The position numbers and the translations under genes are program-made. A stretch of DNA of 19,198 nucleotides from Lysobacteraceae bacterium. GTDB taxonomy: Bacteria > Pseudomonadota > Gammaproteobacteria > Xanthomonadales > Xanthomonadaceae. The stretch covers positions 1 through 19,198 of the forward strand of contig JAIXTZ010000180.1 in assembly GCA_027483745.1 (NCBI GenBank), in the 5' to 3' direction. How positions within the stretch are numbered: the stretch's first letter is position 1; every line of letters begins with the position of its first letter. The notes beneath the pieces are model-generated. The model made no database searches. It was not told the origin of the DNA and saw only the letters and a list, made by a program, of their open reading frames with translations. Positions 1 through 9,821 of the stretch are shown piece after piece.

Positions 1-821
1 AGCTTCTCGGCGAGCTCCTGCGTGGCCTGCTTGGTGCGCGCGAAGATGATCATCGCGTCGTAGGTCTCGGCCTCGAGGATGCGGGTGAGGGCATCGAGCT
101 TGTGCAGGCCGCTGACCATCCACATCCGCTGGCGGATGTTGGTGGCCGTGGTGGTCTTGGCCTTGATGGCCACTTCCACCGGGTCCTTAAGGTAGGTCTG
201 GGCGATGCGCTTGATCGGCGGCGGCATGGTCGCCGAGAACAGCGCGACCTGGCGCTCCGGCGGGGTCTTCTTCAGCACCGCCTCGACGTCGTCGATGAAG
301 CCCATGCGCAGCATTTCGTCGGCCTCGTCGAGGACGAGGGCCTTGAGCTTCGAGAGGTCCAGCGAACCACGGTCGAGGTGGTCGATGACGCGGCCGGGTG
401 TGCCGACGACGACATGCACGCCGCGCTTCAGGGCACTGAGCTGCGGGCCATAGGCCTGGCCGCCATAGATCGGCAGCACCTGGAAGCCGGGAATGAACGC
501 GGCGTACTTCTGGAACGCCTCGGCGACCTGGATCGCAAGCTCGCGGGTCGGAGCAAGCACCAGCACCTGCGGCGCGCCGGCGGGGCTGTTGCCGATGCGC
601 GTCAGCAGGGGCAGGGCGAAGGCGGCGGTCTTGCCGGTGCCCGTCTGCGCCTGGCCGAGGACATCGCGCCCATCCAGCAGGGGCGGGATGGTGGCGGCCT
701 GGATGGGCGAGGGCGACTCGTAGCCCACGGCCGCGAGGGCCTGCATCAGGCTTTCGGACAAAGCAAGGTCGGAGAAGCGCAGCGAGGGCGCTTCGTTGGT
801 CGTTTCGGTTTCGGCGCTCAT
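1..821 (-). CDS. deaD: DEAD-box ATP-dependent RNA helicase, DeaD/CsdA type (3' end cut by window)
   Basis: This is an ATP-dependent RNA-unwinding helicase of the cold-shock/ribosome-assembly DeaD group, acting in the cytoplasm. The first 273 residues are visible; the rest lies left of the window. Translating leftwards from the ATG at 821 shows the Q motif (F16 to Q41), Walker A AQTGTGKT at residues 58-65, the APTRELAIQ motif Ia, the DEAD box D165-E166-A167-D168 and SAT at 196-198. The fragment ends just inside the second RecA-like domain at the IIFARTK motif. The wording around Walker A (SPIQAATIPPLLDGRDVLGQ) is typical of DeaD rather than RhlE, SrmB or DbpA. The start suits the family because F16 of the Q motif sits close to the N terminus. 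The gene is divergent from uup, with 143 bp between the two starts. The C-terminal RNA-binding part cannot be judged. Confidence 0.93.
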   Translation of the reverse strand, partial: MSAETETTNEAPSLRFSDLALSESLMQALAAVGYESPSPIQAATIPPLLDGRDVLGQAQTGTGKTAAFALPLLTRIGNSPAGAPQVLVLAPTRELAIQVAEAFQKYAAFIPGFQVLPIYGGQAYGPQLSALKRGVHVVVGTPGRVIDHLDRGSLDLSKLKALVLDEADEMLRMGFIDDVEAVLKKTPPERQVALFSATMPPPIKRIAQTYLKDPVEVAIKAKTTTATNIRQRMWMVSGLHKLDALTRILEAETYDAMIIFARTKQATQELAEK

Positions 822-868
822 GGCGGCCTCGAGAGTGCCGGCTCGAACGCCCGGCGGGAAGGGCGCGG

Positions 869-874
869 AGTTTA
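869..874 (-). promoter_or_regulatory. deaD: Candidate -10 box for deaD
   Basis: On the minus strand this reads TAAACT, a fair match to TATAAT, about 48 bp upstream of the deaD ATG, predicting a leader of about 40 nt. It is part of the 9-bp box GGAGTTTAC (867-875, plus strand), which recurs inverted at 951-959 in front of uup. No convincing -35 hexamer is visible at the right spacing. This is an inference from sequence only. Confidence 0.33.
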
Positions 875-951
875 CCCGACCTTCGCGCCCGCCACCCGAA
901 CGGGAGCCAACCGGCGGATTCGATGAGGCGGGAGGGCCGGCGGCCACCGCG

Positions 952-957
952 TAAACT
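952..957 (+). promoter_or_regulatory. uup: Candidate -10 box for uup, placed for leaderless start
   Basis: TAAACT ends 7 nt before the A of the uup ATG at 965, so a transcript started at the usual distance would begin at or next to the start codon. The sequence between box and ATG (CCCGGAC) holds no usable Shine-Dalgarno spacing. No -35 hexamer is recognisable. The same box occurs inverted upstream of deaD. Leaderless translation of uup is therefore an inference. Confidence 0.38.
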
Positions 958-964
958 CCCGGAC

Positions 965-2866
<1,902 letters not shown>

Positions 2867-2899
2867 CGGCGCTTGCTTCGCCCCCGGGGCGCCACGGCC

Positions 2900-3514
2900 T
2901 CAGGCCACGCGATCGAGCACGAGGCCGACCGAGCGCGGCGGTTCTCCGCGGTTTCGAAGGGCGTCGCCGAGCGAGGACTGTTCCGAATAGGCGTTCGCCG
3001 CGGCTTCCCGGCGGGCCAGCTCGGCTCGCGCGCGCTGCTCGATCCGGGCGCCCAACTTGGCGATGGCCAAATCGGCCCCGGAGGGCTCGGCCGGGGCCAG
3101 GGCAGCGGCCTGGATGCGCTGACCTTTCTCGAGGTTGGCCTCCGGGTCGTCACCGGCCTCGCTGGTGTCGATCTCGACGCTACCGCCGATGGCGTAGCGC
3201 TTGCCGTCGGGGCCAACGATATAGCTGTAGTTCGGTCCGGACTTGAGCAGGCCGCCAGCCGCCGCCATGTGGGCCTGCTCGTGCTGGCGCACTTCGCGGT
3301 CGCGGGCCTGGAGCTGCTGGATCGCAACCCGAGTGCGGGCGTCTTCCAATGGATTCCGCGCGCTGCCGCCGACCACCGGGATGGCCGCGCGCAAGGTCTG
3401 GGGCTGCGAGGATGCCGCTGGGAGCGCAACCGCCGGCAACGGCGCGACGCTGGCCTCCGTGCGTGACGGAGCCGCGGCGGGAGACGACGGGGCGATGGAC
3501 GGGCCGATCAGCAT
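2900..3514 (-). CDS. SprA-related putative metalloprotease (HEQAH motif)
   Basis: This 204-aa protein resembles the SprA-related family (Pfam PF12118, named putative metalloprotease in current annotations). A low-complexity Ala/Pro/Ser N-terminal third (about residues 5-50) is followed by the conserved core. The core holds an HExxH zinc-protease-like motif H78-E79-Q80-A81-H82 in the context VRQHEQAH, then GPNYSYIVGPDGKRYAIGG and VEIDTSEAGDDPEA, and an AALAPAEPSG stretch typical of the family. No signal peptide or membrane helix is evident, so a cytoplasmic location is likely. Substrate and even proteolytic activity are unproven for the family. It lies 81 bp downstream of the VOC gene on the same strand and may be cotranscribed with it. 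It is convergent with uup. The start ATG at 3514 is the only good one before the core; a short GC-rich hairpin lies just upstream. Confidence 0.82.
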   Translation of the reverse strand: MLIGPSIAPSSPAAAPSRTEASVAPLPAVALPAASSQPQTLRAAIPVVGGSARNPLEDARTRVAIQQLQARDREVRQHEQAHMAAAGGLLKSGPNYSYIVGPDGKRYAIGGSVEIDTSEAGDDPEANLEKGQRIQAAALAPAEPSGADLAIAKLGARIEQRARAELARREAAANAYSEQSSLGDALRNRGEPPRSVGLVLDRVA

Positions 3515-3521
3515 GGGCAGT

Positions 3522-3540
3522 CCGGTGCGCGAAACACCGG
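3522..3540. repeat. Short perfect inverted repeat (6-bp arms) in the VOC/SprA-like gap
   Basis: CCGGTG at 3522-3527 and CACCGG at 3535-3540 can pair across a 7-nt loop, 8 bp upstream of the start codon at 3514. There is no T-run on either strand, so it is not a classical intrinsic terminator. It could be a leader hairpin of the SprA-like gene, or chance in GC-rich DNA. The rest of the 81-bp gap shows nothing else. Confidence 0.25.
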
Positions 3541-3595
3541 CACCTTACGCCCGCTGGAGCCCCCGTGTCGTGATGCGGCGCACGATCGGCCGGGG

Positions 3596-3973
3596 TCAGC
3601 CCCCGGCCATGCAGAAGGCGTTGAACTTGTTGCCGTCGAGATCCCGGAAGTAGGCGGCGTAGAAGCCGCCGCCGCGGGGGCCCGGCGCCCCTTCGTCCGT
3701 ACCGCCGAGCGCCAGGGCCTTGGCGTGCACCGCATCGACGTGGGCCGGGTCGCGGCAGGCGAGGGCGAGCATGCTGCCATTGCCGACGGTTGCCGGTTGG
3801 CCATCGAAGGGGTAAAGCACGCCGAAACCGGTGCCGCCGTCCTTGCCTTCCCACGCCTTGAACTTGCCCGGCTCCTCCATGAACACCTTGGCGTCCATCA
3901 GGGCGAGGAGGGCGTCGAAGAACGCGACGGCGCGATGGATGTCGCGCGTTCCAAGGGTGGCGTAACCGATCAT
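3596..3973 (-). CDS. VOC superfamily (glyoxalase/dioxygenase fold) protein
   Basis: This is a 125-aa single-module vicinal-oxygen-chelate protein, recognised from MIGYATLGTRDIHRAVAFFD at the N terminus and YFRDLDGNKFNAF near the C terminus, the paired beta-alpha-beta-beta-beta pattern of small glyoxalase-like proteins. The usual metal-binding His near residue 4 is Tyr here, as in many small VOC proteins of unknown substrate, so a lactoylglutathione lyase name would be overreach. The ATG at 3973 is chosen because it starts the fold exactly and is preceded on the minus strand by GGAG at a suitable distance. The longer open frame upstream (to 4144) encodes Arg/Pro-rich out-of-family sequence and overlaps the gdhB promoter region. 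Its function is unknown; fosfomycin-type or detoxification roles are only possibilities. It is divergent from gdhB. Confidence 0.85.
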   Translation of the reverse strand: MIGYATLGTRDIHRAVAFFDALLALMDAKVFMEEPGKFKAWEGKDGGTGFGVLYPFDGQPATVGNGSMLALACRDPAHVDAVHAKALALGGTDEGAPGPRGGGFYAAYFRDLDGNKFNAFCMAGG

Positions 3974-4181
3974 GGGGGCACTCCGAGCGTGGGCACGGCG
4001 GCAGCGTAACGTGCCACCGGGCAAGCCACCACCGCACCATGCGGGACGCCACCGAACTGCGGCGTACGGAAGAGCGAATGGCCCGAAACCCGAGCATTGC
4101 TTCCGGGAGCAGGAGCGCCGGGCGATCGTTGAGACGGCGTACACTTCGAGCTTTCACTCAGTCGCCGGATCGACCGACCCC
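3974..4181. other. Divergent intergenic region between VOC gene and gdhB
   Basis: These 208 bp lie between two divergent starts and must hold both promoters. The only suggestive element for gdhB is TACACT at 4140-4145. For the VOC gene a minus-strand TACGCT (4003-4008) is a weak -10 candidate. No palindrome, riboswitch-like fold or small gene stands out, and the gdhB ATG has only a weak Shine-Dalgarno sequence. Confidence 0.5.
4140..4145 (+). promoter_or_regulatory. gdhB: Candidate -10 box for gdhB operon
   Basis: TACACT lies 36 bp upstream of the gdhB ATG and matches the style of the boxes seen before uup (TAAACT). It predicts a leader of about 30 nt. No clear -35 hexamer lies 16-18 bp upstream, so this is a weak call. 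Confidence 0.25.
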
Positions 4182-7100
4182 ATGAGCGCCCCGAACGCCG
4201 CCCCCAACCCCGAACTCTCCGCCCTGGCCAAGGCTGCAGCGAACTCGGGACCCGACGGGGCGGCCTTGTCGCATTTCGTCGAACGCTTCTATGCCCGAGT
4301 GCCGCAAGAGGACCTCGCGCTGCGCCCAGCCGACGCTTGGCTGGCCGTGGCTCGCGACATGTCGGCCTTCGCTGCGGGCCGCGCCAGCGGCGCCCCGAGG
4401 CTGCGTCTCGCCAACCCGGACGCGTCGACCAAGGGGTTCGCGAGCTCGCATACCGTTCTGCAGATCGTCAATGACGACATGCCGTTCCTGGTCGATTCCG
4501 TCAGCATGGCGTTGGCCGAGCGCGGCATCGGCATCCACCTGCTCGTGCACCCGGTGATCGACGGCGAATCCCTGATGCACATCGAGATCGACCGGCAGTC
4601 GACGGACGACTTCGCCGGTATCGAGCAGGCGCTCCTCGCATCGCTGGGCGATGTCCGCCTCTGCGTGCAGGATTGGGCGGCGATGCGCGACATCATGGTC
4701 CGCGCCGCCGAGGAGATGTCGACCCGCGCGCTGCCGGTCAACGACGTCATCCGCGCCGAGTCGCAGGATTTCCTGCGCTGGGCGGCCGACAACCATTTCA
4801 CCTTCCTCGGCTACCGCGAATACCGCGTGTCGGGCGATGGCGCCGAGCGCACGTTGGCTGCGGTCGAAGGCTCCGGCCTCGGCCTGATGCGGCACGCCTC
4901 GACCCAGCCACCGCGCGCCGTGAGCGAATTCGCTGCGCATCGCCAGGCGGGCGAGCGCGACGTGCTGATCCTCACCAAGACGAACGCCCGCGCGACGGTC
5001 CACCGCCCCGGCTACATGGACTACATCGGCGTGCTCGTCTACGACGAAAACGGCGTGGCCGTCGCGGAGCAGCGTTTCCTCGGCCTCTACACCTCGGGCG
5101 CCTACAACCGCCGCCCCTGGGAAATCCCGCTGGTGCGTCGTCGCCACGACCAGATCATGGAGCGCTCCGGCCTCGCCGCGGCCAGCCATAGCGGCAAGGC
5201 CCTGCGCCACATCCTCGACACGCTGCCCCGCGACGAGCTGTTCCAGAGCTCGGTGGACGAACTGTTCGCCACGGTGATGGGCATCCTCGCGCTGCAGGAG
5301 CGCGTGCGCAGCCGGCTGTTCCTGCGCCGCGACCGCTACGGTCGTTTCTTCTCTGCGCTGGTCTACATCCCGCGCGACCGCTTCAGCGGCGAAGTGCGCA
5401 CCCGCATCGAAACGCTGCTGCGCGACGCGCTGCAGGGCGAGCGCATCGATTCGGGCATCAGCATCGGCGAGTCGCCGCTGGCGCAGATGTACCTCGTCAT
5501 CCGACCGAAGGCCGGCGCGACGGTCGCTGCCGACGCGGCCGCCCTCGAGCAGCGCGTCGCCGCCATCGTCCGCAACTGGCAGGACGGCCTTCGCGACGCT
5601 TTGGTGCGTGCGAAGGGCGAGAGCGACGGGCTGCGCTTGGCGCGGCGATTCGCCAAGGGCTTGCCGCCCGGCTACATCGATGCCGTGACGCCCGAGATGG
5701 CGGCGAAGGACCTCGTCCGTGCCGACCAGCTCGCCTCCGAGAAGGACCTCGCGCTCAAGCTCTACCAGGGCGAGGACGGCCTGCGCTTCAAGGCCATGCG
5801 CCTCGACCGCGTGATCGCCCTCTCGGATGCGCTGCCGATGCTCGAGAACCTGGGCCTGCGCATCCTGTCCGAGCACCCGTACGAGCTGGAAGCCGACGGT
5901 CGGGTCGTCGCGATCCAGGACTTCGTGGTTCAGGCCCAACGCCCGCTCGGCGACCTCGCCGCGGCCCGTGCCGATTTCGAGGACGCCTTCGCCCGCATCT
6001 GGTCGGGTGATGCCGAGAACGATGGCTTCAACAAGCTGGTCCTCGCCGCCGGCCTGACTTGGCGGCAGGTGGCGATGCTGCGCGGCTACGCCAAGTACCT
6101 GCTGCAGACCGGCGTGCCGTTCTCGCAGACGTACATGGAAGAGACGCTGGTGCGCTACCCGCTGGTCGCGCGCTTGCTGGCGGAACTGTTCGAGTCGCGC
6201 TTCAGCCCGGCACGCGGTGGCGCCGACGCCGCGCGCTCCGCCGCGGCCCGTGACGCGCTCGGCCGCGTCTTGGCCGGGCTCTCCGAGGCCGATCGCGTGG
6301 CGCTCGCCGGCGCCGTCGATGCCGCGGCGCAGGCCATCGGGCTGGAACGCCACGCCGCGATGACGGGGATCGAGGAAGCCATGGGCGCCGTGCTGGAGAA
6401 GGTGTCGAGCCTCGACGAGGACCGCATCCTGCGCAGCCTGAAGGCCGTCATCCAGGCCACGCTGCGCACCAGCTTCCACCAGACGAAGGGCCGGGACTAC
6501 ATCAGCTTCAAGTTCGACCCGTCCAAGGTGCCGGACCTGCCGAAGCCCAAGCCCTACCGCGAGATCTTCGTCTACTCGCCGTGGGTCGAGGGCGTGCACC
6601 TGCGCTTCGGCCCGGTGGCGCGCGGCGGCCTGCGCTGGTCGGACCGCCGCGAGGACTTCCGCACGGAAGTGCTCGGCCTCGTCAAGGCGCAGATGGTGAA
6701 GAACACGGTCATCGTGCCCGTCGGTTCGAAGGGCGGCTTCTTCCCGAAGCGCCTGCCGTCGAGCGCCGATCGCGACGCGTGGATGGCCGAGGGCATTGCC
6801 AGCTACAAGCGCTTCATCAACGGCCTGCTGGACATCACCGACAACATCGTCGACGGCAACATCGTCCCGCCGCTCGACGTCGTGCGCCATGACGCGGACG
6901 ACCCGTACCTGGTCGTCGCCGCCGACAAGGGCACCGCCACCTTCTCCGACATCGCCAACGGCATCAGCGCCGAGCACGGCTTCTGGCTGGGCGACGCCTT
7001 CGCCTCGGGCGGCTCGGTGGGCTACGACCACAAGGGCATGGGCATCACCGCCCGCGGCGGTTGGGAGTCGGTGAAGCGCCACTTCCGCGCCATGGGCCGC

Positions 7101-9038
7101 GATTCGCAGACCCAGGATTTCACCTGCGTGGGCGTGGGCGACATGTCCGGCGACGTGTTCGGCAACGGCATGCTGCTCTCGAAGCACATCCGCCTGCTCG
7201 CGGCCTTCGACCATCGCCACATCTTCCTCGACCCGAACCCGGACTCCGCGCGCTCGTTCGTCGAGCGCGACCGCTTGTTCAAGCTCCCGCGTTCGAGCTG
7301 GGACGACTACGACAAGTCGCTGATCTCGGCCGGCGGCGGCATCTATCCGCGTTCGGCGAAGCACATTCCGGTCAGCCCGGAAGTGCGTGCCGCGCTCGGC
7401 ATCGAGGGCGATGCGGAGCAGATGACGCCCGCCCAGCTGATGAACGCCATCCTCAAGGCGCCCGTCGACCTGCTGTGGAACGGCGGCATCGGCACCTACG
7501 TCAAGGCCAGCACCGAGACGCACGCCGACGCCGGCGACCGCGCCAACAACGGCCTGCGCGTCGACGGCCGCGAGCTGCGCTGCAAGGTGGTGGGCGAGGG
7601 CGGCAACCTCGGCATGACGCAGAAGGGCCGCATCGAGGCGGCGCTGAATGGCGTGCTGCTCAACACCGACTTCATCGACAACTCGGCCGGCGTCGACACC
7701 TCGGACCACGAGGTCAACATCAAGATCCTGCTCGGCGCGGTGATGGCGCGCGGGGGCCTGACGCTCGAGCAGCGCAACACGCTGCTCGCCGCGATGACCG
7801 ACGAGGTCGGTGAGCTGGTGCTCAACGACAACTACCGCCAGAACCAGGCCATCAGCCTGATGGAGCGGATGAGCGTGCCGCGCCTCGGCAGCTTCCAGCA
7901 CCTGATCCGCACGCTGGAATCGCAGGGCCTGCTCGACCGCGCCATCGAGTTCCTGCCGTCCGACGCGGAGTTCAGCGACCGTCGCTCGCGCGGCCTCGGC
8001 CTGACGCGGCCGGAGCTGTCGATCCTGCTCAGCTACGACAAGATCGTGATCTTCAACCAGCTGCTGGACAGCGACGTCCCGGAAGATCCCTACTTGTCGC
8101 GCGAGCTGCAGCGCTATTTCCCGAAGGCTCTGCAGGAGCGCTACGCGGCCGACATGGAAGGCCATCGCTTGCGCCGCGAGATCATCGCCACGGCGGTGAC
8201 CAACTCGATGGTGAACCGCATGGGTTCCACCTTCGTGCTGCGCATGCAGGAAGACACCGGCGAGCAGCCCGCGCAGATCGCCAAGGCCTACACCATCGCG
8301 CGGGAGATCCTCGGTGCGCGCCAGTGGTGGTCGGCGATCGATGCTGCGGATCTCAAGGTGCCGGAATCCTCGCAGATCGACGCGCTGATGGCGGTCTGGA
8401 ACCTGCTGCGCCAATACACCCGCTGGATGCTCAACCTGCCGGGCGAACAACTCGTCATCGCGTCGATGGTCGAGCGCTACTCGGCCAGCCTGGGCGAGCT
8501 GCGCGCCATGCTGCCCAAGGCCCTCCCCGGCGAAGCCAAGGCGCAATACGACGCCAGCATCGAGGCGTGGACCCGCAAGGGCTTCGCGCCAGCACTGGCG
8601 GCTGATTTCGCGGCGCTGCCCTTCCTCGCCTACGGCCTCGACATCGTGCAGATCGCCTTGCAGCGCAAGCTGCCGGTCGCTGACGTCGCCCGCGTGTATT
8701 TCTCGCTCTCCGACGCGCTGCACACAAAGTGGCTGATGGACCAGGTGGAGCTGCTGCCGGTCGAAGGCCGCTGGCACGCCCAGGCCCGGGGTGCGCTGCG
8801 CGACGAACTGCAGCAGCAGCAGAGCACGCTGGTCGGCCAGGTGCTGGCCGGCACGCCGGCCGGCAGGGGCGCCGCCGATGCCGTCGGCGCATGGCTCTCG
8901 CGCGAGGATTCGACCCTGCGCTACACGCTGGCCATGTTCGCCGACATGCGCAATCTGCGAGGGATGGACTACGCGACGCTGCTGGTCGCCGTGCGCCGCC
9001 TCGGCCAGATCGCCGCGGCCGGCGGGCGCGTCGGCTGA
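4182..9038 (+). CDS. gdhB: NAD-specific glutamate dehydrogenase, large (180-kDa) type
   Basis: This enzyme performs NAD-dependent oxidative deamination of L-glutamate to 2-oxoglutarate and ammonia, mainly a catabolic cytoplasmic enzyme. The 1618-aa length fits the large bacterial class (about 1600-1650 aa, Pfam Bac_GDH), such as Pseudomonas GdhB. The long N-terminal part (about 1-700) carries ACT-like regulatory sequence. The catalytic core shows GPVARGGLRWSDRRED at about 810-825, VPVGSKGGF with K850, DKGTATFSD at 915, DMSGDVFGNG at 987-996 and the NAD-domain GEGGNLG at 1138-1144 followed by a QKGRIEAALNG stretch. The C-terminal helical domain is complete. The ATG at 4182 is preferred to the in-frame 3972 because the extra 70 residues are Arg-rich, overlap the VOC start and lie upstream of the likely promoter. 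nadK follows after 15 bp. A 1539-codon open frame on the opposite strand is a codon-bias shadow. Confidence 0.95.
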   Translation: MSAPNAAPNPELSALAKAAANSGPDGAALSHFVERFYARVPQEDLALRPADAWLAVARDMSAFAAGRASGAPRLRLANPDASTKGFASSHTVLQIVNDDMPFLVDSVSMALAERGIGIHLLVHPVIDGESLMHIEIDRQSTDDFAGIEQALLASLGDVRLCVQDWAAMRDIMVRAAEEMSTRALPVNDVIRAESQDFLRWAADNHFTFLGYREYRVSGDGAERTLAAVEGSGLGLMRHASTQPPRAVSEFAAHRQAGERDVLILTKTNARATVHRPGYMDYIGVLVYDENGVAVAEQRFLGLYTSGAYNRRPWEIPLVRRRHDQIMERSGLAAASHSGKALRHILDTLPRDELFQSSVDELFATVMGILALQERVRSRLFLRRDRYGRFFSALVYIPRDRFSGEVRTRIETLLRDALQGERIDSGISIGESPLAQMYLVIRPKAGATVAADAAALEQRVAAIVRNWQDGLRDALVRAKGESDGLRLARRFAKGLPPGYIDAVTPEMAAKDLVRADQLASEKDLALKLYQGEDGLRFKAMRLDRVIALSDALPMLENLGLRILSEHPYELEADGRVVAIQDFVVQAQRPLGDLAAARADFEDAFARIWSGDAENDGFNKLVLAAGLTWRQVAMLRGYAKYLLQTGVPFSQTYMEETLVRYPLVARLLAELFESRFSPARGGADAARSAAARDALGRVLAGLSEADRVALAGAVDAAAQAIGLERHAAMTGIEEAMGAVLEKVSSLDEDRILRSLKAVIQATLRTSFHQTKGRDYISFKFDPSKVPDLPKPKPYREIFVYSPWVEGVHLRFGPVARGGLRWSDRREDFRTEVLGLVKAQMVKNTVIVPVGSKGGFFPKRLPSSADRDAWMAEGIASYKRFINGLLDITDNIVDGNIVPPLDVVRHDADDPYLVVAADKGTATFSDIANGISAEHGFWLGDAFASGGSVGYDHKGMGITARGGWESVKRHFRAMGRDSQTQDFTCVGVGDMSGDVFGNGMLLSKHIRLLAAFDHRHIFLDPNPDSARSFVERDRLFKLPRSSWDDYDKSLISAGGGIYPRSAKHIPVSPEVRAALGIEGDAEQMTPAQLMNAILKAPVDLLWNGGIGTYVKASTETHADAGDRANNGLRVDGRELRCKVVGEGGNLGMTQKGRIEAALNGVLLNTDFIDNSAGVDTSDHEVNIKILLGAVMARGGLTLEQRNTLLAAMTDEVGELVLNDNYRQNQAISLMERMSVPRLGSFQHLIRTLESQGLLDRAIEFLPSDAEFSDRRSRGLGLTRPELSILLSYDKIVIFNQLLDSDVPEDPYLSRELQRYFPKALQERYAADMEGHRLRREIIATAVTNSMVNRMGSTFVLRMQEDTGEQPAQIAKAYTIAREILGARQWWSAIDAADLKVPESSQIDALMAVWNLLRQYTRWMLNLPGEQLVIASMVERYSASLGELRAMLPKALPGEAKAQYDASIEAWTRKGFAPALAADFAALPFLAYGLDIVQIALQRKLPVADVARVYFSLSDALHTKWLMDQVELLPVEGRWHAQARGALRDELQQQQSTLVGQVLAGTPAGRGAADAVGAWLSREDSTLRYTLAMFADMRNLRGMDYATLLVAVRRLGQIAAAGGRVG

Positions 9039-9053
9039 CGGGGCTGGACCCAG

Positions 9054-9821
9054 ATGGCGTTCTCACGCATCGCGTTCCTCGCGAGCCCGACGGCGGAAGC
9101 CGAGGCGGCACGGCAAGCGTTGGAAGCCGTCCACGGGCACTGCCCGCCCACGGAGGCCGAAGTGCTGGTCGCGCTCGGTGGCGATGGCTTCATGCTGCAG
9201 ACCTTGCACCGGCATGCGCAGAACGCACTGCCCGTCTACGGCATGAAGCTCGGCACGGTGGGTTTCCTGATGAACCAGTACCGTGCCGCAGGCCTGAGCG
9301 AGCGTCTGGCACGGGCCCGTCACAACGTGCTGCGGCCACTTGAGATGGAGGCCGTCACCGAGGGCGGTCAGACGATCACCTCGCTGGCCTACAACGAAGT
9401 CTCGCTCTTGCGGCAGACGCGGCAGACCGCCCATCTGCGCATCGCGGTGAACGGCCAACGCAAGCTCGATGAGCTGGTTTGCGACGGCATGCTGGTGGCG
9501 ACGCCGGCCGGGTCCACGGCATACAACTATTCGGCGCACGGGCCGATCCTGCCCCTCGGTTCCGACGTGATCGCGATGACGCCGATCGCCGCGTTCCGGC
9601 CGCGTCGCTGGCGTGGAGCCCTGCTGCGGTCTGACGCTGAGATCGGCATCGAGGTGCTCGATGCGTTGAAGCGCCCGGTCAGCGCCACTGCCGACTCGCA
9701 CGAGGTGCGCAACGTCGTCGAGGTGCGCATCCGCGAGTCGCGGATCCACACGGTGACCTTGCTCTTCGACCCCGAGCATGACTTGGCCGATCGCATCCTC
9801 AACGAGCAGTTCGAGAGCTGA
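9054..9821 (+). CDS. nadK: NAD kinase
   Basis: This enzyme phosphorylates NAD to NADP with ATP and is the sole route to NADP, in the cytoplasm. The 255-aa length matches the short form found in alphaproteobacteria and xanthomonads (E. coli has 292 aa). Visible motifs are the ATP-site GGDG at residues 42-45 (ALGGDGFML), GTVGFLMN, the YNEVSLLR segment, the NAD-binding [16 protein letters not shown] (E. coli has TPTGSTAY) and [11 protein letters not shown] near the active-site end. The ATG at 9054 is 15 bp after the gdhB stop. Its own stop overlaps the next gene's start in a TGATG arrangement at 9819-9823, a sign of translational coupling. The operon places NADP supply next to an NAD-consuming dehydrogenase. 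Confidence 0.95.
   Translation: MAFSRIAFLASPTAEAEAARQALEAVHGHCPPTEAEVLVALGGDGFMLQTLHRHAQNALPVYGMKLGTVGFLMNQYRAAGLSERLARARHNVLRPLEMEAVTEGGQTITSLAYNEVSLLRQTRQTAHLRIAVNGQRKLDELVCDGMLVATPAGSTAYNYSAHGPILPLGSDVIAMTPIAAFRPRRWRGALLRSDAEIGIEVLDALKRPVSATADSHEVRNVVEVRIRESRIHTVTLLFDPEHDLADRILNEQFES

Noticed and set aside
2867..2899. GC-rich symmetry around CCCCCGGGG between the uup and SprA-like stops, as a terminator
   Set aside because: The stem would need a 1-nt loop, or is only 4-5 bp with a workable loop, and there is no T-run on either strand.
4079..4102. Possible sigma-54 promoter (TGGC ... TTGC) upstream of gdhB
   Set aside because: The GG and GC elements are 17 bp apart instead of the required 10.
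3972..4181. 70-residue N-terminal extension of gdhB
   Set aside because: Arg/Pro-rich, unlike the family N terminus, overlaps the VOC start and the probable promoter.
4158..8777. Open frame of 1539 codons on the strand opposite gdhB
   Set aside because: It is rich in His, Arg, Ala and Glu with no recognisable domain. It mirrors the third-position GC bias of gdhB, whose protein is clearly real along its whole length.
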